Shown in pieces: positions 42,981 to 50,870 of a stretch of 58,391 bases of DNA. Made by a program: the position numbers and the translations under genes. Positions within the stretch are counted from its first letter, which is position 1; the number at the start of each line of letters is the position of its first letter. Where the stretch lies: the NCBI RefSeq assembly GCF_015207285.1, contig NZ_JADEXD010000014.1, positions 1-58,391 of the forward strand. The letters are read 5' to 3'. This DNA is from Tychonema sp. LEGE 07203. Lineage in GTDB: Bacteria; Cyanobacteriota; Cyanobacteriia; Cyanobacteriales; Microcoleaceae. The notes under the pieces were generated by a model that was not told the origin of the DNA, searched no databases, and was given only the letters and a program-made list of their open reading frames with translations.

Positions 42981-43217
42981 AACCTTTGAGAAGCTAATTG
43001 TTTTCAACTTCTCCCGTTAGGGGATATCTTCTCGCGCTTAATCCCTTAACTTTTTGTGGTTTAATATCAAATCCGAACTAGTTTGTGCTTTATTTCGGCT
43101 TAAATTTTTTTGAAGTCTTGCTAAGTACCTCCCCTGTTGTCTAATAAAGATTGCCAGAAGTGGATTGACCGACAATTGGCATATTCTGCAATAGAAAAAG
43201 CGTTTGGGAATCAATAA

Positions 43218-43781
43218 ATGCAGAAGTTCCTCAACGCCTTACCCCTGTTAGCCATCGCAGGTTTGATTTGGTTTCACTTCCACCAACCCGACAACGACAA
43301 ACCCAAACTAGCCAAGCGCCCCAGCGAAACGGCATCCCTCCGCTGCTCCGTTATAGATGGTTCGGTGTACGATGGCGATACTTTTCGGGTTAAGTGTGAC
43401 AATCGCGAACAAAAGATCCGACTGTGCGGCATCGACGCGCCCGAAGCCAAGCAACCGCTGGGTATCGAATCGCGAGATTACTTGCGTTCCCTAATTGCCA
43501 AAGCCAAAAGTCAGGTCATAGTTGTGGAGATGGATCGCGATCGCTACGGTCGCACCGTCGCCGAAGTGCTATTCGATACAGCGGAGGGAGAACAATCGGT
43601 GCAGGAGGAAATGCTCAAAGCGGGTATGGCTTACCATTACAAACAGTACAGCGGCAACTGCCACAATGCTGATGTATTCGATACCGCAGAGGAGATGGGG
43701 CGATCGCAAAAGCTGGGAGTGTGGCGGCTTCAGGGTGGCGGTCAGCGTCCTTGGGATTATCGCAAGCAAAATCAGAGGTGA
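43218..43781 (+). CDS. thermonuclease family (SNase-like) nuclease, membrane-anchored or secreted
   Basis: A 187-aa protein with an N-terminal hydrophobic segment (ALPLLAIAGLIWFHF) for export or anchoring. The staphylococcal-nuclease core follows: YDGDTFRVKC (calcium-binding Asp), IRLCGIDAPE (catalytic Arg and Glu region), and RYGRTVAEVLF (second Arg). Four cysteines may stabilise it outside the cell. It is divergent from the 41745-42980 gene. It would digest DNA or RNA in the periplasm; a role in DNA uptake or scavenging is possible. The 43782-43895 gap shows no gene. Confidence 0.88.
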   Translation: MQKFLNALPLLAIAGLIWFHFHQPDNDKPKLAKRPSETASLRCSVIDGSVYDGDTFRVKCDNREQKIRLCGIDAPEAKQPLGIESRDYLRSLIAKAKSQVIVVEMDRDRYGRTVAEVLFDTAEGEQSVQEEMLKAGMAYHYKQYSGNCHNADVFDTAEEMGRSQKLGVWRLQGGGQRPWDYRKQNQR

Positions 43782-43895
43782 TGTACGCCAAGCAGCGGTA
43801 TATACCAAGGTTGTTGGGAGCGATCTAACAGGGCAGGAAGTGCGGCGGCTTTCCAATGGTGATAAACGACTGTAAAATTATCCTCAACCAAAGCG

Positions 43896-44108
43896 TTAAT
43901 TGGGGTTGCGGAATTGTTTTTTTGCCCAGTCTAACAGTTCGTCATAGGTTGAATAAGCGCACAGTATCCGCGATGTATCGCCTTTTTTCCTTACCGCAAT
44001 CACTTTGCCGTTTCTATCTTCATAACCAGGCTTCCCGGTCATTTCTTCTAACTCTAGAACGAAGAATTTAAGCGCTTGAATGAATTGAGAAATCTTATTA
44101 TCTTCCAT
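43896..44108 (-). CDS. hypothetical protein, 70 aa
   Basis: The frame is open to 44312, but the upstream part overlaps the next gene, so I prefer ATG 44108 (MEDNKISQF). The short product is helical at the N-terminus and has a small beta-like part (GYEDRNGKVIAVRKKGDTSRIL). No known family is seen. Support is moderate. Confidence 0.5.
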   Translation of the reverse strand: MEDNKISQFIQALKFFVLELEEMTGKPGYEDRNGKVIAVRKKGDTSRILCAYSTYDELLDWAKKQFRNPN

Positions 44109-44208
44109 TCGTCGATTGCTCTTTAATTGAACAGGAAAGATGGGTTTCTTGGACTGCTGGCTACCAAGGAATTTCCGAATCGAAAAGTTCCAATTTTTGG
44201 GATCGCAA

Positions 44209-44793
44209 TTAACTCGGTTCCTCCTCAGCCCCCGGAATTCTCCAAGGGTCAATGCCGTTTTCTCGAAGCAGTAGCTCGTAGTAGTCGCGTTCGATTCTGG
44301 CTTCATTGTCAACCCAAAACGCTTCTCTGATATCGCGTTCTAGCTGCTGGACTCGCTGGCTGAGCAATTCGTTTCGTTCAGTCTCGGTGCGAGTAACGCC
44401 GAAAGCTTCGTCAAACCGCCGTTCGAGAGATTCGGTAATAAGTCCCATGCTCATAGTTAAAGCAGCTTTGTTCCCCCGGTGAGCTTGCCACAGCCAGTAA
44501 GCGCTGGCAATTTCTGGAGGGACGGACAGAAACCGACTTTGCCCCCGACTACCGGGTTCAGACTCGATTTCGATTTCTTCGCGCTCAACAATCGTACTCA
44601 TGTAACCTTCACCCAGCAAGCTTTCGCCGGCGTTTGAGCGTAAAAATCGGACACGTTGCGCCGTTTGAGAGCCCGCTGCTTCGGCGACTTGGGTTTGGCT
44701 CATCCGATACGAGCCGTCTGGCAGCATAAAACCATCGACTGTTAAGGAACCTATTTGTACCAAGGCTCTGACGGCTCTAGTGGATTCGGTCAT
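44209..44793 (-). CDS. cyanobacterial conserved hypothetical protein, 194 aa
   Basis: ATG 44793 is chosen for its GGGGAG ribosome-binding site; an in-frame start 24 codons upstream is less likely. The N-terminal part (VDGFMLPDGSYRMSQTQVAEAAG, then ARGNF-like RVRFLRSNAGESLLGEGY) resembles a family widespread in cyanobacteria and plasmids that may act as DNA-binding regulators. The centre has VPPEIASAYWLWQAHRGNKAA and a coiled-coil-like C-terminus (LSQRVQQLERDIREAF). The function is unknown. It is divergent from the 44985 gene across an operator-like palindrome. Confidence 0.75.
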   Translation of the reverse strand: MTESTRAVRALVQIGSLTVDGFMLPDGSYRMSQTQVAEAAGSQTAQRVRFLRSNAGESLLGEGYMSTIVEREEIEIESEPGSRGQSRFLSVPPEIASAYWLWQAHRGNKAALTMSMGLITESLERRFDEAFGVTRTETERNELLSQRVQQLERDIREAFWVDNEARIERDYYELLLRENGIDPWRIPGAEEEPS

Positions 44794-44952
44794 AGTTTGC
44801 TCCCCTGTTATACCTTTAATATTCCGTTTCTTGATTGTTGTCGCAAACGAACCGTACTGCACCACAGCTTGGCGAACACCACCACTACGGAGTTTTCAGC
44901 ATTCATTACATGATATTATCGTGTAAACTCAAGCGATTCTATCTCTATAAGA

Positions 44953-44971
44953 TACCATAACATATATGGTA
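44953..44971. promoter_or_regulatory. 19-bp operator-like palindrome, copy 1
   Basis: TACCATA-ACATA-TATGGTA has perfect 7-bp arms and is followed by AAC. It lies 14 bp upstream of ATG 44985. A second copy with the same spacing is at 45333-45351 (TACCATA-TATTA-TACGGTA), also followed by AAC. Confidence 0.6.
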
Positions 44972-44984
44972 AACGAGGTAGTTT

Positions 44985-45314
44985 ATGTTTGCACTAAAAA
45001 GACGTTCTATAGATAAATTTGTAAAACCTGTGAAAGCACGAGAGTTTTGTAGGCAGTGGTTTGATGCCGATGCCCAGATGGAAGCTACGAGGGGCTATAG
45101 AGCCGAGTGCGTTCGCTTGTTGAGTCGCATCCTGGCGGTGCAAACAGAGACTATTTCGAGTAAATGGGGAAGCGGCATTGATTTCGAGAAAATGCCCGAA
45201 CAGTACGAAAGAACGCTAGCTTATGCCAATTCTCTCCGTTCCATCCTCGACGCGGCAGGCAATAATCCCGAACTCTCCAGCATCATTGCCGATCGCCTCA
45301 AATCATCGCGCTAG
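44985..45314 (+). CDS. hypothetical protein, 109 aa
   Basis: A basic N-terminus (FALKRRSIDKFVKPVKAREF) precedes a helical body ending in LSSIIADRLKSSR. No family is recognised. It is the first of several short plus-strand cyanobacterial genes, flanked by the two 19-bp palindromes, which suggests a shared regulator. Confidence 0.6.
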   Translation: MFALKRRSIDKFVKPVKAREFCRQWFDADAQMEATRGYRAECVRLLSRILAVQTETISSKWGSGIDFEKMPEQYERTLAYANSLRSILDAAGNNPELSSIIADRLKSSR

Positions 45315-45332
45315 CAAATCACCCGAAATTAA

Positions 45333-45351
45333 TACCATATATTATACGGTA
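45333..45351. promoter_or_regulatory. 19-bp operator-like palindrome, copy 2
   Basis: TACCATA-TATTA-TACGGTA matches copy 1 at 44953-44971 in length, arm sequence (one mismatch) and flanking AAC. It precedes the gene starting at 45476 by 124 bp. Confidence 0.6.
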
Positions 45352-45475
45352 AACTTCTTGACAGCCCTAATCGCAGGTTTTAGGGTGGGAGTGACGCCCC
45401 GGCGCAGTGCTGCAAACACAGATGCCGGGACTTCTCCCATTCGCTGATAAGACCCAGCTATCAAGGAGCAATTTT

Positions 45476-46039
45476 ATGTTCGCAGATTACGGGCAGCCAT
45501 CACAAGCCGCCCAGCCCAGCTTTGTAGAAATACCCAACCCCCGCGTTACCGCGACCATCGGACGCATCGAAGTAACCGATGTTCGTTCTGAAACCGTCAC
45601 CGGTCGCCTGCTAAATGACCAAGATAATTTGATAGAGGAAGACGGACAGCCAGTTTACATCTGCGTTCGGAAACACGAGATTTTGTGTTCCACCGAACGA
45701 GCCGACGTGATGAGTTGGTGGGAACTGGGGGAACAAGCGATTACGGGACAAGCAACGCCTCGAAAATATTCCCTCGAATCCTTGATTAATCGCTTGGATG
45801 GACTCAACTTGGATGAACTCTACGCTTTGCGAACCTTCGTTTGTTTGGAGAGCGACCCGTTTCAAGCGTATTCGGGTAACGTCAACAGCGACTTATCCCA
45901 CTTGCAGGCTTGGTTCCCGACAGTACGAGTTCTTGATCGTGTCGAACAAAACCAACTAGCAAGTGCACTGTGCTGGCGAATATCAAGCGAATCCAACGCA
46001 CCGACAGCGCCTACACCGGGTGACGGGAGGCACGATTAA
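45476..46039 (+). CDS. hypothetical protein, 187 aa
   Basis: ATG 45476 has a strong AAGGAG site; an in-frame start at 45407 would add 23 residues. The sequence ATIGRIEVTDVRSETVTGRLLND suggests a beta-rich N-terminal domain, followed by a helical part (SLESLINRLDGLNLDELYALRTF). The function is not recognised. Flanking genes are equally short and uncharacterised. Confidence 0.65.
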   Translation: MFADYGQPSQAAQPSFVEIPNPRVTATIGRIEVTDVRSETVTGRLLNDQDNLIEEDGQPVYICVRKHEILCSTERADVMSWWELGEQAITGQATPRKYSLESLINRLDGLNLDELYALRTFVCLESDPFQAYSGNVNSDLSHLQAWFPTVRVLDRVEQNQLASALCWRISSESNAPTAPTPGDGRHD

Positions 46040-46207
46040 TTATTGAGTTGATAGAAGATGCCATCTAAGATTTCTCTTTGATTCCAGTTAGTGGGTTGGG
46101 GTTTTTTATGGGGAAATGATGCAATCTATAACTAATCACGCCAAGAAAGAATATCTGGAACATCTTCCATGCGACTAATCCCCTAGAACTATTAGAAGGC
46201 TCGAATT

Positions 46208-46540
46208 ATGACAACAAACTTTGGTATTGGGTTGGCAACGCCACCAAGTTTTAGGCCACAAGTGGTTTATTCGCAAAATCTAAATTTTGTGCCGAGTTCA
46301 GACGATACTTTACCGTCGGTCATTCCTGGTCTGAACAGTTTGCCAGTTCAATCTGATGGCTATGAACGGGTAAGGGTAATGGTTTTTGGATCGAGTTACG
46401 GGGTAACATACACGATTCGCTGGCTTTATGGGCTACAGTTCGCTCACATCAGCGAGTGGAGTTTCCTTATGCCTGCTCCAAGTGAGGGTGAATTTATGAG
46501 CATTGTTACTAAGCGAATCCCATTGAATCCAACTAACTAA
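46208..46540 (+). CDS. hypothetical protein, 110 aa
   Basis: A small protein with a beta-rich pattern (YERVRVMVFGSSYGVTYTIRWLYGL). No signal peptide or known domain. The start at 46208 follows a region with a CTAAT/ATTAG hairpin. It could be a small cyanobacterial regulatory protein; I cannot say more. Confidence 0.55.
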   Translation: MTTNFGIGLATPPSFRPQVVYSQNLNFVPSSDDTLPSVIPGLNSLPVQSDGYERVRVMVFGSSYGVTYTIRWLYGLQFAHISEWSFLMPAPSEGEFMSIVTKRIPLNPTN

Positions 46541-46661
46541 TTGGCATAAAACTTGGTAACAGTTTGGTAATAAATTGGTAACAATTTTGTAGCGACGCTG
46601 GCGATAGTTTCATCTGTATCTAAAGCGCTCGCTAGTTTTTTCTATCAGACACCAGTGAGGA

Positions 46662-46910
46662 ATGAGTATGACCAACGGCAACGGGTCTAACGGTGACACC
46701 CCTAACGGTGATACGCCCCAGCCAGATCCAATACAAAAGTTAACAGAATATGTCGAATCTGTGGAAATTTCTCTGGAAATCCAGGAAGATAAAACAGATG
46801 CCATTGAAGATCAGGTGGCAAATCTGACTGAGCAGATAACCGAGTTGAAACAACAAGTGAAAGACGTATATGGAGATGAAGAAGACTGGGAACGTATGTC
46901 AAAGACTTGA
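46662..46910 (+). CDS. hypothetical coiled-coil protein, 82 aa
   Basis: The N-terminus is low-complexity (GNGSNGDTPNGDTPQPDP, a duplicated NGDTP). The rest is a leucine-rich coiled coil (VANLTEQITELKQQVKDVY). It overlaps the next gene by about 41 bp, suggesting coupled translation. Function unknown. Confidence 0.55.
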   Translation: MSMTNGNGSNGDTPNGDTPQPDPIQKLTEYVESVEISLEIQEDKTDAIEDQVANLTEQITELKQQVKDVYGDEEDWERMSKT

Positions 46911-47157
46911 CGGGCTTATCACACGCCGTCAGGCTAAAAACAGATTCCAGCAATCTAAGCTGGAGCGAACCAAGCGCTTGCGAGATGAAGCTGCCTTGAC
47001 CCGACCTTTTAGAAAGTCTCCCCTGCTAGACTTCGTTGATGATTTGGTACACCGTCCGCCGAACCAAGAACAGATGCGCCAGCTCAAAGAACTACTTCTA
47101 GAAGAACAGAAGGCGATCGCTCAACTCATTGCCCTAATTGACCAGCATCTAGAGTAG
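46870..47157 (+). CDS. hypothetical helical protein, 95 aa
   Basis: Basic at the N-terminus (RRQAKNRFQQSKLERTKRLR) and helical at the C-terminus (QMRQLKELLLEEQKAIAQLIALIDQHL). It overlaps the previous gene in another frame. The exact start is uncertain. No family is recognised. Confidence 0.5.
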   Translation: MEMKKTGNVCQRLDGLITRRQAKNRFQQSKLERTKRLRDEAALTRPFRKSPLLDFVDDLVHRPPNQEQMRQLKELLLEEQKAIAQLIALIDQHLE

Positions 47158-47178
47158 CTATCTGCCGTGCACGAAAGA

Positions 47179-47202
47179 GCCCAGCGATACCCCTTGCTGG
47201 GC
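47179..47202 (+). terminator. terminator after the small-gene cluster
   Basis: GCCCAGC (47179-47185) and GCTGGGC (47196-47202) form a 7-bp stem followed by GAATTTTGTTG, 21 bp beyond the stop codon at 47157. The region 47203-47656 holds no clear gene. Confidence 0.65.
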
Positions 47203-47656
47203 GAATTTTGTTGTTTGTGGATGCTGGGAGATTGCGTCCGGGAAGCCTTGATTTCGTTTGACTTGCTGAGTGGAGATTAGCTCCGAATTGGGTGAATGCT
47301 GCAAATATTGAAATATCTCAAACAACCTTTTGAGATAGTTAAAAATATGAAATTGTGAAGGTAACAGGTAAGAAAAGCCACCCTTGGTACGGCAGGATAT
47401 TACAAGCAATTTTCATAAAATAGAGCCAAACGCAGGGTGATGGTGAAACGGGATTGCTTGTTTCAATTCGCAGGCAGTAACAGCATTTTGATGGGATAAT
47501 TAGATTGTCGTTTAGTTTTGCAGCGGGCGACTCATCCCCCAATCTGGGGGTTTTCTATTTCGATGTTACTGGCTTGGTGAGCTAGTTGTGTGGTTTGCAA
47601 ATACTACCCATTGGGTTATATTTTGAATGTGCTGTTTTGATATTACGCTATCAAAT

Positions 47657-48511
47657 ATGGAACTAACAAAATACAGTTGGTGGGGCGAATCCAACGAGCC
47701 ACCAGAACATCTGAAAACTAAAAAGCAACTGGGTGAATTAGGACTATCGCCTCTGAAACCTTCAGGCATCATCGAAACGCGGAAATACGATGTGTTCCTT
47801 TACGATTCCACTAATCCTGAATGTTGCCGACCCAAAAGAAAACCCACTCCCAAACAATTGGAAACCCTGGCCGCTAACCGCCTCAAAGCTAAAATCAAAC
47901 GGGATTATCAAGAGTGGTATCGAGAAGTAGGTTTCATAGAAAAAGATAGGGTGAATGCTGTTCTTTGGGCAAGAGAACAATTAAGCAAGAACGAGTGGCT
48001 GATTCTGGATACTGAAACTACGGGGATCGTGCGTGCTGAGATTGTAGAGATAGCAATTATCAATCATCTCGGTGAAATGTTGCTGAATACGCTCATCAAA
48101 CCCTCTATTCCGATACCTCCAGAAGTAACAGATATTCACGGCATTAGCGATGCAATGGTAGCCGATGCTCCGAGTTTCCCTGAAGTCTATCCCCGCATTG
48201 TTGAAGTCCTTAAAGATAAACGAGTATTAATCTACAATTCTGCTTTCGATATCAAGATTCTAAATTACTGCTGTCGGCTTCACAGTTTGCCCATTTTGAA
48301 GTTGACAAAGCGCTCCAACTGCCTGATGGAATGGGCGGCACAGTGGAGGGGATATTGGAGCTACTATTACGAAGATTATAAGTATTTCCCCCTGCCTGGT
48401 GGAGGACACCGAGCGTTAGGAGATTGCATAGCAGCCCTCCAATTAATTAAGAAGATGGCGGCGGATTCGGATCGAATCAATCGCCCCGTCCCCATTCCTC
48501 AGAAAAATTAA
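47657..48511 (+). CDS. DnaQ-like DEDDh 3'-5' exonuclease
   Basis: A 284-aa protein from ATG 47657. The N-terminal 110 residues are not recognised. The exonuclease core has LDTETTG (Exo I), YNSAFDIKIL (Exo II) and HRALGDCIAAL (Exo III, His and Asp), the full DEDDh set. Such proteins proofread for replicative polymerases or trim DNA and RNA. On this replicon it could be the proofreading subunit for the plasmid replication system. Its 3' end overlaps the convergent HNH gene by 35 bp. Confidence 0.88.
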   Translation: MELTKYSWWGESNEPPEHLKTKKQLGELGLSPLKPSGIIETRKYDVFLYDSTNPECCRPKRKPTPKQLETLAANRLKAKIKRDYQEWYREVGFIEKDRVNAVLWAREQLSKNEWLILDTETTGIVRAEIVEIAIINHLGEMLLNTLIKPSIPIPPEVTDIHGISDAMVADAPSFPEVYPRIVEVLKDKRVLIYNSAFDIKILNYCCRLHSLPILKLTKRSNCLMEWAAQWRGYWSYYYEDYKYFPLPGGGHRALGDCIAALQLIKKMAADSDRINRPVPIPQKN

Positions 48512-48827
48512 TGATATCCCAATCCACCGCATCATCGGGGAACAGCGACAACTGCCCCGGCGATACGTTAGACTGACCCCGATTATGATACGAAAGGTGA
48601 CACGCGGTACACAGAGCGATTAAGTTTTCAGGGCGGTTGTCCTCTGGTATCCGATTGCGATGATGCACCGCTAAAGTTAAAGCACACCGTTCAGATTTGG
48701 TTAACCCGCTTGGTTTACCCGGTCGGAGGCATTGTTGATGGCACTTAGTACAGCGCCACCCCGCATTTTCCTTGATTGATAGCGCAATCTCTTGCCAATT
48801 GTCGGGATACCTCTTGGGTTTAGGCAT
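48477..48827 (-). CDS. HNH endonuclease, 116 aa
   Basis: WRCTKCHQQC provides two cysteines, and LAVHHRNRIPEDNRPENLIALC gives the HH...N pattern. ACHLSYHN completes the HNH with a second metal site. It is small and has no extra domains, as in homing or phage-type HNH nucleases. It is convergent with, and overlaps, the DEDDh exonuclease gene. Its target is unknown. Confidence 0.85.
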   Translation of the reverse strand: MPKPKRYPDNWQEIALSIKENAGWRCTKCHQQCLRPGKPSGLTKSERCALTLAVHHRNRIPEDNRPENLIALCTACHLSYHNRGQSNVSPGQLSLFPDDAVDWDIINFSEEWGRGD

Positions 48828-48899
48828 AGTTTATTTCTCCACCAATATGGCGATCGCAACTGATAACTTGAAATTTAAACTATGTTGTCAAACGGTAGA

Positions 48900-49613
48900 T
48901 TAACCTTGGGGCGTTGTTTTATGCTGCTGACTTGATTTCTTTCGTTTCAGCCATCCTCCTACACCCAAGGCTATAGCTGAACCAAAGATTGTGGTCGGTT
49001 CGGGCACAGGCTCGGCAACGTCGGCGGTTTCAATTACTAGACTGGAACGACCAAGAGCATCAGTACCTCCCAGAGTGACCCCACCAACGTTCAAGAGACT
49101 GATGGCAAACCCAGCAAAAGTATCGCGGTTGCTAACTCGCTGATTAACAAACTGAGTTACGTCAAAGTTAAGAGTATCACCCGGAGATGAGGATGAGATA
49201 TCTACAGAAGTTAACAATACTTCATCCCCCAAAAGATCTGATGCTTCGGCTGTTCCGTTTCCTAAATAGCCAAAGATGCCCAGAGTACCAGGACGGCCTC
49301 CTTGGAAACTGGAGATCTTATCCTGAAAGATAGCACTACGAATAATTGTGTTAGGAGCAAGAAAAAAGTTGCTAATATTAAATTCAGCTAACCTTGTTGT
49401 TACACTACCCGGCCCGTATGACACGTGCTCATCCCCAGGGATAAGCCTAACGTCCTCATACACACCCATCTGATACATACTTGCAGTGGCTCCAAATTGG
49501 ATAGTAGGTGTCAAGGTAAATGTAGCTGCTTTAGCTTCTTCGCTTGTTCCCAGAACACAACCTAGAGCGGTGCAAACAGAGGCAACGGCAACTTGGCGGT
49601 AGAGGTTGTTCAT
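48900..49613 (-). CDS. PEP-CTERM sorted exported protein
   Basis: A 237-aa protein from ATG 49613. The signal peptide runs to about residue 30 (VASVCTALGCVLGTSEEAKA). The mature part is beta-rich. The end is a classic PEP-CTERM signal: VPEPTT, a glycine-rich hydrophobic segment, then KRKK. Such proteins are exported and processed by an exosortase, often for extracellular matrix. The exosortase itself is not in the window. It is an unusual cargo among replication and defence genes. Confidence 0.85.
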   Translation of the reverse strand: MNNLYRQVAVASVCTALGCVLGTSEEAKAATFTLTPTIQFGATASMYQMGVYEDVRLIPGDEHVSYGPGSVTTRLAEFNISNFFLAPNTIIRSAIFQDKISSFQGGRPGTLGIFGYLGNGTAEASDLLGDEVLLTSVDISSSSPGDTLNFDVTQFVNQRVSNRDTFAGFAISLLNVGGVTLGGTDALGRSSLVIETADVAEPVPEPTTIFGSAIALGVGGWLKRKKSSQQHKTTPQG

Positions 49614-49805
49614 AACAACTACATTTCCTTTTATACTAAACAACTTGACTGGAAAGCCCATTCAGTAATCAAGCTACCTAAATACTAGCTAGCTTACTTA
49701 AAAAATCATAATTCTTTATTCAACTTATTCAATCTTAACCACAAAGTTAAGTCCATGCTCTAAAAAGCAAGTAACGATCGCCATTATCAAAACAGAACCA
49801 TAGCC

Positions 49806-50156
49806 TCACACCGAATCATCCATCCATCCGCACTCCGAACAATCCCAATGAACAGGCGGCGTTTCATATTGGGGGAACGGGAGCTCACAGTGGGGACACC
49901 GACCAGTAAATAGTGGGTGCGTGTCCAGGAGGTCTAACTGTTGTTCTGGTGTCCACCGTTGCCTTGGTTGCAAGATTAGTTCGCCGTTGTAGTAGCTTGC
50001 ACCTTCGGGTTCCCACAATTCCTCTGATGCGGTGTTAGGGTCTGCTCGAAAGTCAATGCAAGTCTCCGTGTTAGGGCCTGTGGGATGCACGGCACAGACG
50101 AGGTGTGGGTTGCGGGCAAAGAGGAGACAGCGATGGCACTCATGGATTTTGGGCAT
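49806..50156 (-). CDS. cysteine-rich cyanobacterial protein, 116 aa
   Basis: ATG 50156 is preferred over the longer frame, whose first 66 residues lack conservation features. Cysteines occur in CHRCLLFARNPHLVCAVHP near the N-terminus and as CPHCELPFP and CSECGWMD at the C-terminus, giving two probable zinc sites. The family is conserved in cyanobacteria, but its function is unknown to me. Confidence 0.65.
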   Translation of the reverse strand: MPKIHECHRCLLFARNPHLVCAVHPTGPNTETCIDFRADPNTASEELWEPEGASYYNGELILQPRQRWTPEQQLDLLDTHPLFTGRCPHCELPFPQYETPPVHWDCSECGWMDDSV

Positions 50157-50305
50157 GGCGGGGGTGTGGAGGTTTTGGTCTGGGTTTAGTTTCCCAAAAA
50201 TTGGGGTGTTGGTGGCGATCGGCAACAAGTTTGGTAATAGATTGGTTATGGTGACAATAGAACTTGCTAAGCCGGACACTTCCCTTATTTCCGAATATAT
50301 TAACC

Positions 50306-50737
50306 GTGGATAAAAACTTGAAAACTTTGTCTGTTTTCCTACCGATTCTAGCACTGGGCATTGTTGTCACACCTGCACGCTCCGGCAGAATTGAGGGAGC
50401 ATCTGTTTCCTGTTGGTTGCTTCGCCAAGACCTGATAGAACTTAAACAAACCTGCATCTATGAGTCAGTTTCTTGGGCTGGAGGCGGAGGAAGGACTTTG
50501 CGGTGGGAAGATGGCGTACAAACAAAAATGACGTGGGGATTACAAGGGCGCGGAGAAACACCTTGTGCCGAGGATAGCATGAGCATAGATGGTGTCTGCG
50601 GTGTGGTATATTTCCGCCATCCCACCACCTTACAGCGGATTTCTGAAGAAGAGAGCTACAAGCGCGCCATAAACCGCCAACTGGCCGTGACCTGTGTCCA
50701 AGTACAAGATAAATCAATCTGCTGGCTATTTAGATGA
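50306..50737 (+). CDS. secreted hypothetical protein, 143 aa
   Basis: GTG 50306 gives a clean signal peptide (LSVFLPILALGIVVTPARS); the longer frame from 50264 adds 14 residues. The mature part has six cysteines (SCWLL, TCIYE, PCAED, GVCGV, VTCVQ, ICWLF), suggesting disulfides. It is divergent from the cysteine-rich 116-aa gene. No family is recognised. Confidence 0.6.
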   Translation: MDKNLKTLSVFLPILALGIVVTPARSGRIEGASVSCWLLRQDLIELKQTCIYESVSWAGGGGRTLRWEDGVQTKMTWGLQGRGETPCAEDSMSIDGVCGVVYFRHPTTLQRISEEESYKRAINRQLAVTCVQVQDKSICWLFR

Positions 50738-50870
50738 AATTAATCACAAATAGAGAGGTTTGAGTGTTAAAGTTACATTCGCCGAAGTACCAAAAATAGC
50801 TGAAATCTCAATAGCAGCAGCTTTCATTCTTATTGTCGGGCAGCAATTAATAATAAATGCTGTACCAGTT

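Noticed and set aside
43424-43875. Overlapping frames inside the SNase gene
   Set aside because: They are out-of-frame shadows of the nuclease, which has all catalytic motifs.
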